Positions 41,811 to 54,648 of a stretch of DNA of 64,000 nucleotides are shown one piece after another. The notes beneath the pieces are model-generated. The model had not been told where the DNA came from, searched no databases, and saw only the letters and a list, made by a program, of their open reading frames with translations. The DNA comes from Symsagittifera roscoffensis (lineage: Eukaryota > Xenacoelomorpha > Acoela > Convolutidae): the NCBI RefSeq assembly GCF_963678635.1, contig NC_087064.1, positions 61,931,548-61,995,547 of the forward strand, read 5' to 3'. Position 1 is the stretch's first letter; every line of letters starts with the position of its first letter. Position numbers and translations under genes: made by a program.

Positions 41811-44579
41811 TGATTATGAAATTAATCTGTTAGAATGTCTAGCAGTAGTAAGAACTGATTTATGTTATCTCCTAACAGATCCCCCACAGAAAGTTATAAG
41901 CAAACTTTAATGATACTTGAGAAGAAAACGTCCAACAAAATAGTCCGATTGAGTTAATACGATATATTAAATTTCGACGTTCATTATAAAATTGAAAATT
42001 GCCGTGCTTAGCATCATTTGCGATACAACGCAAGCGCAAGATTTTAAGCTAGCGAATAGAAAATTAGACGGAAATAACCAAAATCAAAAAAATATAACTT
42101 TTTTAACGAAAGCGATTTAAAAAAAACAATCACATCGATAATCATTAAATAAGCTTTCCGTTTCATCCGAGCGGCTAATAAGCCGACAACACATGTGTAC
42201 ACGCCCATTCAGCCCATAAACAAAAGAAATGCCATAAATTGTTGTCTGAAAAACAATTGGGCAATTACGTTTTAAGACTTTGACAAACGACCGACTTTTC
42301 ACAAACGACCGATTTTATTACCCTCATGCGGAACAAAAGCAGTTAATTTGTCAATGAAACAAGCCGAAAAAATACGAGTGGGTCATGCAAAAAAATCAAT
42401 TACCTGCATCTGCGATGAAATTTTCTGACAGCACAAGAAAGTTTCACAATCTGACAAATAAGGCGGCAACACAAGCAGACAAACAAAAGTTCAATTTTTC
42501 CTGCGAAAAAAAACTTTCAATTGCATACAATTGCAAAGGAACGCGGTTCGGCCGAGACTCGACCCCAACCTTAGGGAAGGAACCTGGAAACGGGAAGGAG
42601 CGAATAGAAGAACGGCCATGCACGGAGAAAGTTGAAGAAGCGAATAGAACGTCTCACAGATTCAACTGATTTTGTTAAACTAGCTGTTAACCCGAAATAA
42701 GTCTATATTCCAGTTTGGTAACGCTTAATAAACGCAAGCGCGAGGAATGAAAAATAAAAAGAAAGATTTTGAAATTCAGTAATCAGCTGAATCAAATTAT
42801 AAAATAGGGGCAATCGGAGCCTCACAAAAATTCAATGAAAAGCAACATGTTTATTTCGATTTCCATGTTTATTTCGATTTGGGTAAGGCAAAGTTCATTT
42901 TAAAAAGAATGCAACGTGAACCAGCTGAGTGTTTACATTCAGCACCAACTTCAAGAAGCTATTATATAGCCGAACATACTTGGGCCGACACATGTTGATC
43001 CTCAAAAAGCCGATATCATACCAGAACACAAACAAATCGCGGAAGTCAAAAACACATACTGAAAAAATTGTCAAAAAGCTACTTTAAAAAAATTTCTTGC
43101 TTTGTCTCGAATAATGTTGAAAAAATACGGTTAGATTTGTATAAGACCTTTGTGTCATAAACAGCCCCTAAAAATGGAAAACATTTACCGAGCGGAAACA
43201 AAGGCGACAATCTTTGGGTCGAAACCCGTTGAGCCGAAAACAAAACTGTTGTCATAAAAAATCATTAAACTTTCAAGCTTATACGACCTATACAAACTGA
43301 AACACAGAATCCCACATGAAAATATTTTGCCCTTAAATTACGCAAAACAAATTGACTAAGTCTGTATAAGATAAGCAAACAGTTTGAATATTTCAAAAAA
43401 AAACTCAAAATCAGACTTGATAAATTCACAAACTTGCGAAGTTAGTTCTGGTAAAAACTATTTAAATTGGAACGAAACGCATGCTTTAAAAAGTTATAAA
43501 TAAAAACACTGTAAAAACATGGCATTAAAAAAACGGAAATAGAACCAATAGAAACTAGGACGAAAACCAGGAACCCAAAATTTTTTTTTGAAAAGATTAT
43601 TAGAAACTGAAACGGGCTTGAACTGGTTATTAGCTAACTGAGAGTACTTGATTTGAATTTTCAAGGATCTCAAGAAGTGAAGATCCTCTAGAAGTTGTCC
43701 GCAGGATCTTCACTTCTAGAAGTGAAGATCCTGTGGACAAAGTTTTTTTACGGGAAAAAAACTATAATACCCGATTGCAATACCCTTGCTTATCGCAAGG
43801 GTAATAATGTTTTTACTCAAAAAATGGAGGACAGCCCGCCACTCTAACACCAGACCTTAGGGTGCATAGGCAACCGCATTACCCAAGCAGAGTCTCGAAG
43901 TTGCTACGGCTCACTAAAAAGCAGTTTAAACTTACAGATTTGTAAGCAAAAATGTTGATGGGGAAAAAGATGTAGTTCCCGATTAAAAAGTTTTAAATGA
44001 TTGTAAAAACTCAAATCAGCGCTACATTGTGTTGAACTTAGACAATACATTGCAAAGTATGACAAACACTTCAAGTATGAAGGCCATAAAAATCTTTAAA
44101 GTCAAAAACACGAAGCTGTTCCACTTAAATCAATGTCACCAGATGAGGTAGTAGTTGAAATCAGTGATTTTTTGAAAAAAATCTACTCTGACCAAAATTT
44201 TCTCTTTGAATGAAAAAACTTGTCTCTGAATGAAAATTTAGTATCAATTACTCAAATCAACTATCCTAAGAAATTGATGAAGGTGATGTGATTACACAGG
44301 GGAGAAGCGAAAAAAACTAGGTGAACGTATACTTTTGAATGTCTCGATTAAGGACACCTAGTGGCTAGATAAAGCTGGATGTACGTGTTTGATATTTTTT
44401 GAATTTGTTATACTGATGCGAGACGAAATGCGTAATTTCAAAAAATGGACTTTGAAAAAAATCTTTCTCGAAATTTCAAAAAAAATTTCTCTTGCAAAAC
44501 AGCAAGGAGTAGCCGCTTTGCAAAAAAAATTCGCGCAACCGCTTTTTTCGATTGATATTTTCATCGAAGTTTTTGAATT
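41811..44579. other. Intron 3 sequence with repeat fragments
   Basis: A P1-like motif lies at about 42,001-42,030, the right member of a dispersed repeat pair at 42,700-43,120, and a P2 hairpin at 43,770-43,803 preceded by TTTACGGGAAAAA. A short inverted repeat around 43,670-43,730 pairs GGATCTTCACTTCTAGAAGT with a neighbouring copy. No gene. Confidence 0.55.
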
Positions 44580-45480
44580 TTCATTGATAGGGTAGATTTA
44601 GAAAGAAATTGCAAAAAACGGTACGAAATCTTGACTTTCCGAAAACCGTATTTTTTCTGCTAGTAGCAGGTCGTGGCCGGTAAAGTAGAGAAGATTTCCA
44701 AAATCGGATTTCTCGATTGAAAACAACCTGAAAAATGGCACGATAATATTCGGGTAGGGGAAAAAAACTTCCGAAAAACAATCAAAGTTTCAAAAACGTT
44801 CACTTGTTTGAAAGCCATAACTTTTTTCTAAGAGAAACTGTGCGAGCAAATTATAAAGATCAGTTTTCACCAAGTTGTTGTGTCGACTAAACCTATGATG
44901 TCAGATTTGGCAGAATAGTTATCATGAAAAATCCAAAAAAAAAACGGTCAACAAATCAGAAAGTTGACATTTCCTAGAATCATATCTTTTTGTTTAAAAC
45001 ATTCGGCGTAGTCACTTAATCAGAAGAGATTCAACAAACCTGCAATTTCGATTGAACCAAAAATCCCAGTTTTGGTAGGATAGTTTTCGAGAAAAATCAA
45101 AAAATTTTCAAAAAACGGTCAAAAAATCAAAATAATTTTGGTCAAAGGGCATTAATTTTTGCGTCAAAATATTTGGGCGTAGTCGCGTGTGCAAAAGAAC
45201 TTACACAACCAGATTTTTCGATTGAACCCAAAATCTCAAATATGGGAGGATATTTTTTGGTAAAATTCAAGTTTTACAAAAACGCTCAAAAAATCAAAAT
45301 TTGACTACTCCGAGAACCATAATTTTATAATTTAAAAAATTTGGGCGTAGCCGTTTGTGGAGGAAAGTTTTTCAAATATGTTTTATTTATTGAAACTAAA
45401 ATCTTGAAACTAAAATCAAAGATTTGGTAGGCTAGTTTTTGAGAAAAAGAAAAAATTAAAAACATCTGTCAAATATTCCC
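44580..45480. repeat. Satellite-like array, about 160-170-bp units
   Basis: Units carry GGGCGTAGTCGC, ATTTTTCGATTGAACC, AAAATCTCA, GTAGGATAGTTTTCGAGAAAA and a run like ACGGTCAAAAAATCAAAA, repeated about five times with drift. The same unit is seen at 36,560-37,860 in intron 2. Confidence 0.7.
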
Positions 45481-46177
45481 CCCACAGATTTTTTCGATGG
45501 CTGTAGACAAAGGGTTAAAGCAAAAAGAGACAAGGGGAGTATGCGGGGACAAAAAAACATGGCGGTCTTTTTATGTTAACCGCTTTTTTGAAAATCGGTA
45601 GAAGGGTTTTTGAGAACTAAACTTCTTGTAAATAATGATAAGTTTACCAAAGCGTCTTAAAATAAAATTCAAAAAAAAAACAATCCCATACCTTTTCACT
45701 ATCAAACAGGAATTCTAAACAAATATGCCAAGCAAAAGATTTGAAATGCAACTTAGCAATTGAAAAAAAAACTTACGAAGCCAAAACAAGGCCGACACTC
45801 TTTGAGCAGACACCAGTTGAGCTGAAAAAAAACTGATTTTGTTATAAAAAATTTAAAATATTCAATTTCCTCCAGAAGCTCCCCTGTAGTAACGTGTACC
45901 CATTCGGGAGTTCAATTTGAATTTTCATGTCATCATGTCAGCTGATTCAACTGATTTTTTCAATTGAAAAAATTTACAAGCCGATTAGAAAACGCTTGCT
46001 TATCGCAAGAGTAAAAACTGCAGAGCTTGAGCAATTTAAATCGAGTTAGATGATCTTTCTAAAGATCCAACTTTCTTTTAGAAACGATCCGAGAACGCAT
46101 ACATTTCAACCGGTTTCAAAGATAGCATTGCAACTATGGCAGTATAAACCTTACAAAGGTAGTTCAACAAACATTAA

Positions 46178-49100
46178 CAGTGAGGCGAAGCTGAGCTTCG
46201 CACCACTTGCGATACAAAACAAAAAAACTGCCAAGTCAAAAGAAATTCGAGAAAAAAAATAGATCTATCGATCAGGCTAGTTTTGAAACAAAATGATCAA
46301 AGACAAAAGAATGTGAAACTAGCATAGAAAGAGAAGTTATCAAGCGGTAACAAAACCGAAAGTCCCTTAGCAGAAACCCTTTAAGCCGATTTAAAAAAAA
46401 ACCAGTACCAAGCGCCCACACCCTCAACAAACAAATAAACACACTCAAAGACGCACACATATATACAAAATTTATTCAAGCATCAAATGAAACAACATGC
46501 GGTCACTATGCCAAAAAAAATATTGGCCGAAATCTATTAAGCCGAAAAAAAGTAACGCCAAAAAAACGAAAAAAATAGAGCCAAAAAAAAACAAAAAAAT
46601 TAGTTCTACCAAAAACTATAAGTCACGATAGAAGTTCATTCTAGGCCAACATGCCAGAAATTTGAGTATTAAATTAGCATCGATACAGAACTTCCGAAGA
46701 AGAAACAAAGCTGACAATCTTTGAGCAGAAACATATTCAGCAACAAAAAAATGATTTCAGAAAAATCTTTACAGTTTTAAGTCCCACCTGAGACCAGAGT
46801 GAATATCATTTGCACTTTCAACTACAATGTCGAAACAAATGGAAAAAATCAGTGATGTGGCAACTAATCCGACAGTCTTTGAGCAGACACGTGTTGAGCC
46901 ATAAAATGATTTATAAAAAAATGAAAAAAAATAAGTCCAGCTTCCTACAAAGACAACACTTCAAAACGAATCAAAGCCCTAAAACAGATCAAAATTAAGT
47001 GGAGGCTATAAAAAATAATTTAAAAAAAAGAAAATTTTAAGTCCTGAACCTATCTTTCTGAACCTACAAAGACGGGTCAACACCCAAAAACAGATGAAAA
47101 TTAAGTAGAGGTAAGTAAAAAAAACAGTAAAAATAATTTAATTCACTTCTTTCTTTTTAAATTTGTTGAAACCTCCCAAAATTGGAAAAACTCAACAAAT
47201 ACATTAGGAAACATAGCAGACAGCATCTACACCTGATATTGCAAAAAGATACAGTCGTCTTGTAATTTTGAAAAAAAATTATCAACTGAATTTTATAAAA
47301 AACTGAATTTTATAACTTCTGATTTGCTGACAATTCAGGCTCATTTGGTTCTCGTTTTCAAATGAAGTAGCTACTTTTCAAAACAATACAGACTACAAAG
47401 CGATGAACCGATGGCGAAAAGTCATAAATTCAATTACTTACACTAGAAAAAATGGGTGAAAAACAGCTGATTTAACAATCAAAAGCATCAAAGGCTTCAA
47501 CTAAATTTTTTGATCATAACGAAAAATGAGAAAATAAAAAAAAAACAGTTACAAAAATTTCAAAGAGAAAAATGAAAACTTTTATGTATAAGCTTTATAA
47601 CAAAGGGTCTGAGAAATTAATTTAGATTTTTCCAAAACATGTCGTAAGACTTAAACCATTTTAACAAAAAAAAACATTAGGTAAATGAAAAAAAAAAAAT
47701 AATTCGGAAAACAAGCCGACGGAATTACAGCCTTCACTTAAACGTCAAAAACTGAAAAAAGTCGGCACAAAAAAATACTCAAGATAACCATAAAAAGCAC
47801 TTAAGGCCCATGCCTAACATGCATCCAATATAATCACCTCTACAGTAAGACACATGTAACAATTTCACGTGCCAAATTAGTGCCTAAAATTATTTACGTT
47901 AAAAAAATCTAGTACACACTTCCAATGCCTTTGCTTATGGCAAGGAAACATAGCATTGCATACTAGAAGGCAAAAAATTAAACAAAAAATCAAACAATTA
48001 ATCAAATTTAAGAAAACGGGATCAATAGATAAATTTATTATTCCGCTGGTAAATCTAGGAAAAAAATCCACATTCGAAACTAGAAAACCTTTACGTTTTT
48101 TCGCAACAACTCTGAAAATGGGAAGCGCAATTAATCTAATTCTTAGCGTATGAATTTAAAATGAACTCAAAAAGTGCAGATATAACTAATTGCATTCATA
48201 AAAGTATTAAAATGAGTGCACTTCTCTAGTTATCAGAATACTATACACAAAGGCAAACCTGACCTTCGCTCCACTTCTGATTGAAAAAAAAATAGAAAGA
48301 AAAACAAAAAAATGAAAAAACATTGAAAAAAATTATTTCTACCAAAAACTATATGCCACGATAGAAGTTCATTCTAGGCTAAAACGCCAGAAATTTGAGT
48401 ATTAAATTAGCAACGATACGAAACTTCCGAAGAAAAAGAAAGCTGAGAATCTTTGAGCAGAAACTTCTTCAGCGAGCAAAAAAAAAACAGGTATTATAAG
48501 AAAAATAAATATAGCATACTTAGAAAATCCCAACAAACTCCATACTTCACAAAATTTTTCATAAGTAACCACGACCCATTCACCAACGATTATAGTTCAA
48601 AATTCTCATTTGAGAAGTTCAACCATGCGAAGCACTCATCTTTGAAAATGGGACAATCAAACTCTTATCAATTATCTGAAATAGGAATAAAATGAGTAAT
48701 TTTTTTAGAAAACTTTTCAATTTTTGAGTTTCTACGGGAAAAATCATCAAACAGGGGTTGCAAAAACTTTTAAAAAATGGAAACGAAAAAAAATTGATAA
48801 CTTTTAAATAATTATCGAAGCAAAAACATCAGGTTACAGCTCCCTTGAATTCAAAAAACTCCAATTTAAGAAAACTGGATCAATAGGTAAATTTATGATT
48901 CCGCTGAGAAACCTAAGGAAAAAATCAAAATTCGAAACTAGAAGACTTTTACGTTTTTTCGCGCCATCTCCGTACATGGAGAGCGCAATTAACCTAAATT
49001 TTATCGTATGAATTTAAATTGAACTTACACAAAGGCAAAACTAACCTTTGCACCACTTGTGATTGGAAAAAAAAACAGAAAACAAACTTCAAAAAAATCA

Positions 49101-50165
49101 AAAAACTTTGAAAAAAATTGGTGTTGTCAAAAAATATATATCACGATAGAAGTTCATTCAAGACAAACATGCCAAAATATTGAGTATTAAATTAGCAACG
49201 ATACTAAACTTCCGAAAAAGAAACAAAGCTGACAATCTTTGAGCAGAAACAATTCAGCAACAAAAAATATGATTTCAGAAAAATCTTTAGTTTTAAGTCC
49301 CACCTCAGACCAGAGTGAACAACATTGGCATTTTCAACTACAATGTGAAAACAAAAAAGAAAAATCAGTGAATTGACAACTTAGCCGACAATCTTTGAGC
49401 AGACACCGGTGGAGACAAAAAAATGCATCTCAACTTGATATTGCAAAAAGATACTCTCGTCTAGCAATCTTGATTGAAATTATTTAAAAAACTTAATTTA
49501 ATAACTTCTGATTTGCTGCAATTCAGGCTCGTTTGGTTCTCGTTTTTCAATTGAATTAGCTACTTTTCAAAACAATATAGACTAAAAAGCGATGAACTGA
49601 TAGCAAAAAGTCATATATTCAATTACTTACATCAGAAAAAAATGGGAAAAAACAGCTGATTGTACAATCAAAAGCATCAAAGGCTTCAACTAAAATTTTA
49701 GCGCAAGCAAAAAAAAAACAAAAAAATGAGAAAAAAAACTCTTTCAAAATTTTCAAAGAAAAAAGAAAAAAATTTTCACGTTTAAATTTTTATAAAAAAG
49801 GTCTCGGAAATTAATTTAGATTTTTCCACAACTTATTGTAAGACTAACAATTCTAACCAAAAACCAATAAGTAATTGAAAAAAAACTGAAAATTAATTGA
49901 AAAAAAACTGAAAATAAGCCGATGGAATTAAAGCCGACACTCAAGCGCCGAAAAGATACTGAAAAAAAAACTCGGCACAAAAAATACTATTCAAGGACCT
50001 CATAACAGGCACTGAAGGGCTATGCTTAACATGCACCCACTACATTCACCTCTCCAGTAAAACAGGTGTAACATTTTCACGTGCCAAATCAGTGCCTTAA
50101 GTTATTTACGGGAAAAAACTCTGGTAACCAATTGCAATACCCTTGTTTATCGCAAGGGTAAACAT
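46178..50165. repeat. Nested tandem copies of the P1-to-P2 repeat (copies B, C, D)
   Basis: Three P1 signatures start at about 46,181, 48,245 and 49,027, and P2 hairpins end copies at about 47,922-47,945 and 50,137-50,162. Blocks shared by all three include CACGATAGAAGTTCATTC and CTTTGAGCAGAAAC. Copy B (46,178-47,945) and copy D (49,027-50,165) share long tracts (TTTTAAGTCCCACCT, TATTGCAAAAAGATAC, CATAGCATTGCATA). Blocks at 48,018-48,168 and 48,870-49,022 also match. The array arose by repeated duplication or serial insertion. No ORF of interest. Confidence 0.75.
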
Positions 50166-50582
50166 AGCATTGCATAGTAGAAGGCAAAAAATCAAACAAT
50201 AAAAAACTTAACAAATTAACGAAAAATAAGAATTTCATGAAAAAACTCATCACGACTTATATAAGTTAAAATCACAATGTTCTTTTTTCTTTCACAAAAA
50301 AGTATGTCAGGTTATAGCTCTTTGAACACTTTACGGTTGGTACAAACTGATTCAGAATATTGGGTCAATACAAACAATTTTCTGTAAAATCTCCAAGTTG
50401 AAATCAATTCTTGCTTTTTTCGAGAGATTTTTTTGACCAGCAATATTTTATTTCCGTTTAGTGAATGAATTTGTGCCGAATTTAAGATCAAAAATCAAAC
50501 CTGGTGAAAATACAAACCTAAGGAAACACGCGATTAACTGAAAACAAAGTCTACCAGCAGAAATATTCCAATTTGCAAACTA

Positions 50583-50655
50583 ACAGCGCCCGAAATGGAC
50601 ACGAACTCAAGACCTTTGTAGCTCAAAACTGTGCGTTTCCTCTGCACCAAACGAG
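50583..50655 (-). repeat. tRNA-like SINE head remnant
   Basis: On the - strand TGGTGCAGAGG (A-box pattern) is followed at tRNA spacing by GAGTTCGTGTCC (B-box-like). Stems are poorly kept, so it is a SINE fragment or tRNA pseudogene, not a tRNA gene. Confidence 0.4.
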
Positions 50656-50954
50656 CAAAGGTAGTCGTTGGAACAACATAGAGTATCGCATAACTTGCAA
50701 CGCAAAAATATATGCCAGTGATATCAGGCGTAAAAATTTACTGCAAAAAACTTAAACATTTTCCCGAAACAATAGAGGTATTCAAGAGTACACATAATCC
50801 AGCCATCCTCTTATACTCACAATTCATAAAAGCATATTTGCATTTGACAGACTCAACACAGGTCCAAAAATCTATTTTAAAAACGGTGCAACTCAATCAA
50901 AACTTTTAAAAGCTTATTCGACAACCTCGAAACGGAAAATCTTTTGAAACTTGA

Positions 50955-51342
50955 GAATCAATCATTATAAAAAACGCGGAGCGGAAACTCAATTTTTGCC
51001 ATTAGATAAAATCAGGATTTTGAACAATTCATTTATGGCAAGTCTATAAAAGTAAAACAAAGCTGACTGTTTTCTTGAAACTAACAAAAAAGAAAACGAA
51101 GCAAAAAAATTTACACAAAAACAAAAAAATCTGCCCGAAAGCTCGGATTTTCGGGCCGATTTTTTTGTTTTTGTGTGAATTTTTTGCTGCGTTTTCTGTT
51201 TTGTTCCAGTTTCAAGAAAACAGTCAATGGAGCTTTGTTTTACTTTTATAGACTTGCCATAAATGAATTGTTCAAAACCCTGATTTTATCTAATGGCAAA
51301 AATTGAGTTTCCGCTCCGCGTTTTTTTTAAAATGATTGATTC
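50955..51342. mobile_element. Long palindrome, 388 bp, probable foldback MITE
   Basis: Left arm GAATCAATCATTATAAAAAA and right arm TTAAAATGATTGATTC are inverted, and inside them CGCGGAGCGGAAACTCAATT, CAATTCATTTATGGCAAGTC and GCTGACTGTTTTCTTG all have their complements at mirrored positions. The centre is near 51,150 (TCTGCCCGAAAGCTCGGATT, itself palindromic GAAAGCTC/CGGGC). The arms are nearly identical, so the element is young. No target duplication was clear. Confidence 0.85.
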
Positions 51343-52045
51343 CCACAAAAAAAACTATTTAAGCACATATCTGCAAAACTTCTGTCATTTCTAGCCCAGC
51401 TTGCGATGAAACAATTACAGGATGAAAGCACCATGACGATCAAAAATTAGCAAACAAAACATCGAACGAAGTTGTAAATGCAGAAGGGGAAAAAATAAAA
51501 AACCAAGTATTTTTATCTTGTTCTGTTTAAATCTTGCGTTTAAAGCAAGAAATTTTTCAAAGGTTCTAGTAAGGTTGACATTCAGCGTTCAAAAACATGT
51601 TAAGACATTGTAAGAAAAAATCGGTAAATAAGCCGGCAGAACTAAAGTCGACAGCCGATAAGCTGAAACTTAGCGAAAAATGTTCGTTGAAAAATCATAT
51701 TAGAAAAAATTGCATGTAAGGCCCACATACGATCCACGCTAGCTATATACGCTAGCGTATTCAAAGTGGAATATACAACTTGGAAACTAAACCTACAGAG
51801 CTTAAGTCGACAATCATGAAGCCGAAAAATCATCAGCAGAAAATTGATATCCAAGTTCTAAGTTATAAAAAAAAAAAAAAAAAAAATTATTTCAAATAGC
51901 AAAACAACAACTGAAGCATGAAACCAAGATAGCACCGGGAAGGAATGAGTGCACCATATGGGAAATCTATCAGATAAAAAGGCCGGATATTGGCAATGAC
52001 ATGATAAAAAAATTCGCAGAAAGTGAGATACAAGGTGACAGAGAA
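51343..52045. other. Intron 3 sequence with no recognised feature
   Basis: AT-rich. A small inverted repeat CTAGCTATATACGCTAGCGT lies near 51,740 and a run of about 20 A near 51,866, just before the 3' end of the antisense retroelement. Confidence 0.4.
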
Positions 52046-53032
52046 TTAGAGGATCATAAAAACTTCATCGAGAGAAGCTTGAGGGCTTAGAGTTCCGATG
52101 ACACTTGCTGCGTTGGACATCTGTATGCAAACTGATATTCTTTGCCTAAGGAAGGCAGAAGCACGGGCTTCGTTGGTGGAATCTTGAATCAGCTTGCCGA
52201 GCTTAGAAAGAAAACGTTTGGTGTCTGGTCCTGCGCCTCCTTGCAATTCGAATGCGACAGGCTGAAACAAGTAGCCACTATTGATGATTTCAGTGTATTT
52301 CATTCTTTTCGTCTCTTCTGCTGTAGTCGCTGCTTTCAGGGGCTCGAATGAGTCAATTCTACTGCTGCACAATGCGTCCACGACCGTGGCATCCCATACC
52401 ATTGGTTGGCCTCTGGACAAAGGTGTAGACGTGAGCCCATCCGGCCTTTTCCGATCTGCGCGGCAAAGTCCAGGGGGTTCTAATACCGAGTGTATGTTGG
52501 CGCTGGCAAGACCCCTCTTCACTATGTCATTCAACATCGAGTGGCGAGTATGACGGCCGGCGCTCATTTTGCAAGCCAAACCATGGTGGCCATCTTCAGA
52601 GACTTCTTTACCGCATCGGCATTGGTGGGGTTCGCACACTTTGCCGCCCAAACGCAGTGCCACACTGATGCGGAGTTGGATATCTGTGAGTTTCAAGCCC
52701 AAGTTGGATGATGATGGCAGAGCCTGCAGCCAGCTTCCCGCCATCTTTCCAGAGTAAGCTTCTATTCTATTGTGGTCTGTCAATGAACAGTTCTCAAGCA
52801 TCGAGGTTTTTAGGTTCTCGAATACTGGCCAAGTCCAATTCTTTTGGGTGCATCTATTAGTTGGTGGAAGTGCTTGTGCAGTATCACCCCAGAGTTCCAG
52901 AGCAGTTTCTTCGTCGCCTGTTGGTCCGGTACAAGTGGAGATTTGGTCTGACAAAGCAGCGCAAGAGCTCGCGGAGGATAGAAATAAGGAAGTCGCAAGC
53001 AATGACGCAGATGGCAGACCCAGGCCACCCAC
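52046..53032 (-). pseudogene. Retroelement C-terminal part: CCHC motif and restriction-like endonuclease
   Basis: The 328-codon frame holds a zinc motif (CEPHQCRCGKEV then HHGLAC) and after it HTRHSMLNDIVKRGL, VLEPPGLCRADRKRPDG and PMVWDATVVDAL. The RPDG...WD pattern is that of the restriction-like endonuclease of R2-type non-LTR elements, which cuts the target DNA. It ends FLRQRISVCIQMSNAASVIG, a terminus I have seen in many invertebrate sequences of this type. It is out of frame with the reverse transcriptase piece upstream by one base near 53,035. Confidence 0.8.
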
Positions 53033-54321
53033 TTTAACAGGCAGACAGGCTTGGATGCGAGAAGAATCTGTAGTTGAACATTGGTGATTTTTTTCCAGGT
53101 CAGAATGGAATCATAGTTGGAGAGTATGTCGGGGTGCATGAAGCACGGTGACGTTCGGAGCAGAAATGTCAGTTTCGGTATACTGAACGAGTTTTTCAAA
53201 AGAAAAAGCGCCGAGTGTGCCTCGATTTCGACCAGGCGTTCGCTCAGTAGTTCAAGATCTTTAGAACGTTTGGTCAATTTGTCAAGGACACAGTCAGCAC
53301 CCATGCCTGCACCAAGGATGCATAGGTCATCCAGTGGAGTCTCTTGTATAGCAGTGCAGATCGTGTTGAATAGTTGCAGTATTTCGAGTTTGAGCTCTTC
53401 ACTCGGTGAACCTAGGAAAGTTAGCTCACATTTCGAAGGCTTAACTTTCAGGCCAAGCATACGAGCGCGCTCTATCACCAGTTTCAAGTCCTCGAAAACT
53501 ACCCGGAACTTATCAGCAAGATTCCCATCGTCCAGATACCAGAAGTTAAGAGCAGAAGTCAGCGAATGAATCATGTCGTTAATCGTGTCACAGAAAATGG
53601 GCGGCCCCTCCGAGTCTCCTTGTTGAGCTCCTTCATCTGAGTTCAGAATATGAGATCCAAAGAACAGATAGGAGGGTTGGCTATAGGCTGAGAACGCAAA
53701 ATTTTTCAGGCGAAGGTACTTTTCGCTAATGTTCTCCAGCATCTGTTGCCTTGAGATTGAGTTGAAAGCATTTTCGAAATTAATTTCGCTGATGCCTGGA
53801 GAAGATAGGAATTTGCCGGTGGCATGGACTGCCGCCTCACATCCATTTTTGGTGCCGAAGCCCAGTTGAGTAGATCCATATGAACATTTTCTTTGTTCTA
53901 ATAGTTCGTGGTCTTTGCCGGCACATTTTGCTGCCAATCTGCGAAGTGTGTTGCCGACTGCTATGGGCCGAACGCCGGAAGACGGTTTTTTGAGTGCGAA
54001 CAAATTTGCCCCGAAAAAGAAAGGTCTGATATCAATCGGTACACCACCGCTCAAGACGATATTTGTGAGCCCGGTCAGGTCTTCAATCAGTTTGTTTCAT
54101 GTTTCGTTACACATTCCAATCATGTCTTTGATAATTTGAGGCCTCAATTTATCAGGCCCACCGGCTGAGCCGTTCGGGAAAGAATTTATACAAGAGTGAA
54201 CCGTAGAACCCACAGTATTGATACATTCTTGTTCTTTGTTTCCCTGAACAGCATAGGCGAACTTGTGCCGGGGGTGTTTTTCTTCCATCTCATTTACAAT
54301 TTGGGGTGTAATTTCAGGCAT
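52810..54321 (-). pseudogene. Retroelement reverse transcriptase (YLDD type), antisense in intron 3
   Basis: Pieces 54,097-54,321 and 52,810-54,054 are one frame split by a single TGA at 54,094-54,096. Motifs in order: SAGGPDKLRPQIIKDM; LFALKKPSSGVRPIAVGNTL; INFENAFNSI (motif A, where the usual catalytic Asp is Asn); EGAQQGDSEGPPIFC; FWYLDDGNLA (motif C intact); GLKVKPSKCE. The YLDD is unlike the FADD of most non-LTR elements. With the motif A change, the TGA and the downstream shift, this copy cannot be active. Confidence 0.85.
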
Positions 54322-54338
54322 CGTGTCATTGCGTGAAG

Positions 54339-54563
54339 CTATCCGTATGGCACCTCGGATATTGCCATCATCAATTTTCTCTTGGACCCTTCTCCTGAGA
54401 CTCTCTGTTTCCTTTTTCGGCTTCGCCTTTTTTTCGGCTGCTCCGGAATCTCAGCTGTGCCGGAAAAAGATCTTATAGCTGAGTTGACTGAACTGGTGAG
54501 GTTTGTTCGGTGTTTTTTCCCTCCTCTGTCAGTCGCCTTCAGACAGTGGGCGGGGATACTCAT
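54339..54563 (-). pseudogene. Retroelement linker piece between zinc finger and reverse transcriptase
   Basis: A frame containing a basic stretch (EQPKKRRSRKRKQRVSGEG) that could be a nuclear localisation or nucleic-acid-binding segment. It is shifted relative to the reverse transcriptase frame; the shift lies near 54,385, because the downstream frame there reads DGNIRGAIRIASRNDTMPEI, the usual lead-in to the reverse transcriptase of this family. Confidence 0.55.
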
Positions 54564-54648
54564 AAGCTTCAGCCAATTGGAAACTTCGTCAGGGTTTGGA
54601 GATATCGATGATAACTTCGCTATAGAGACAGGCTAAGTTGACTCTTGC

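Noticed and set aside
52142-53569. + strand ORFs opposite the antisense retroelement
   Set aside because: They are shadows of the - strand reverse transcriptase and endonuclease frames.
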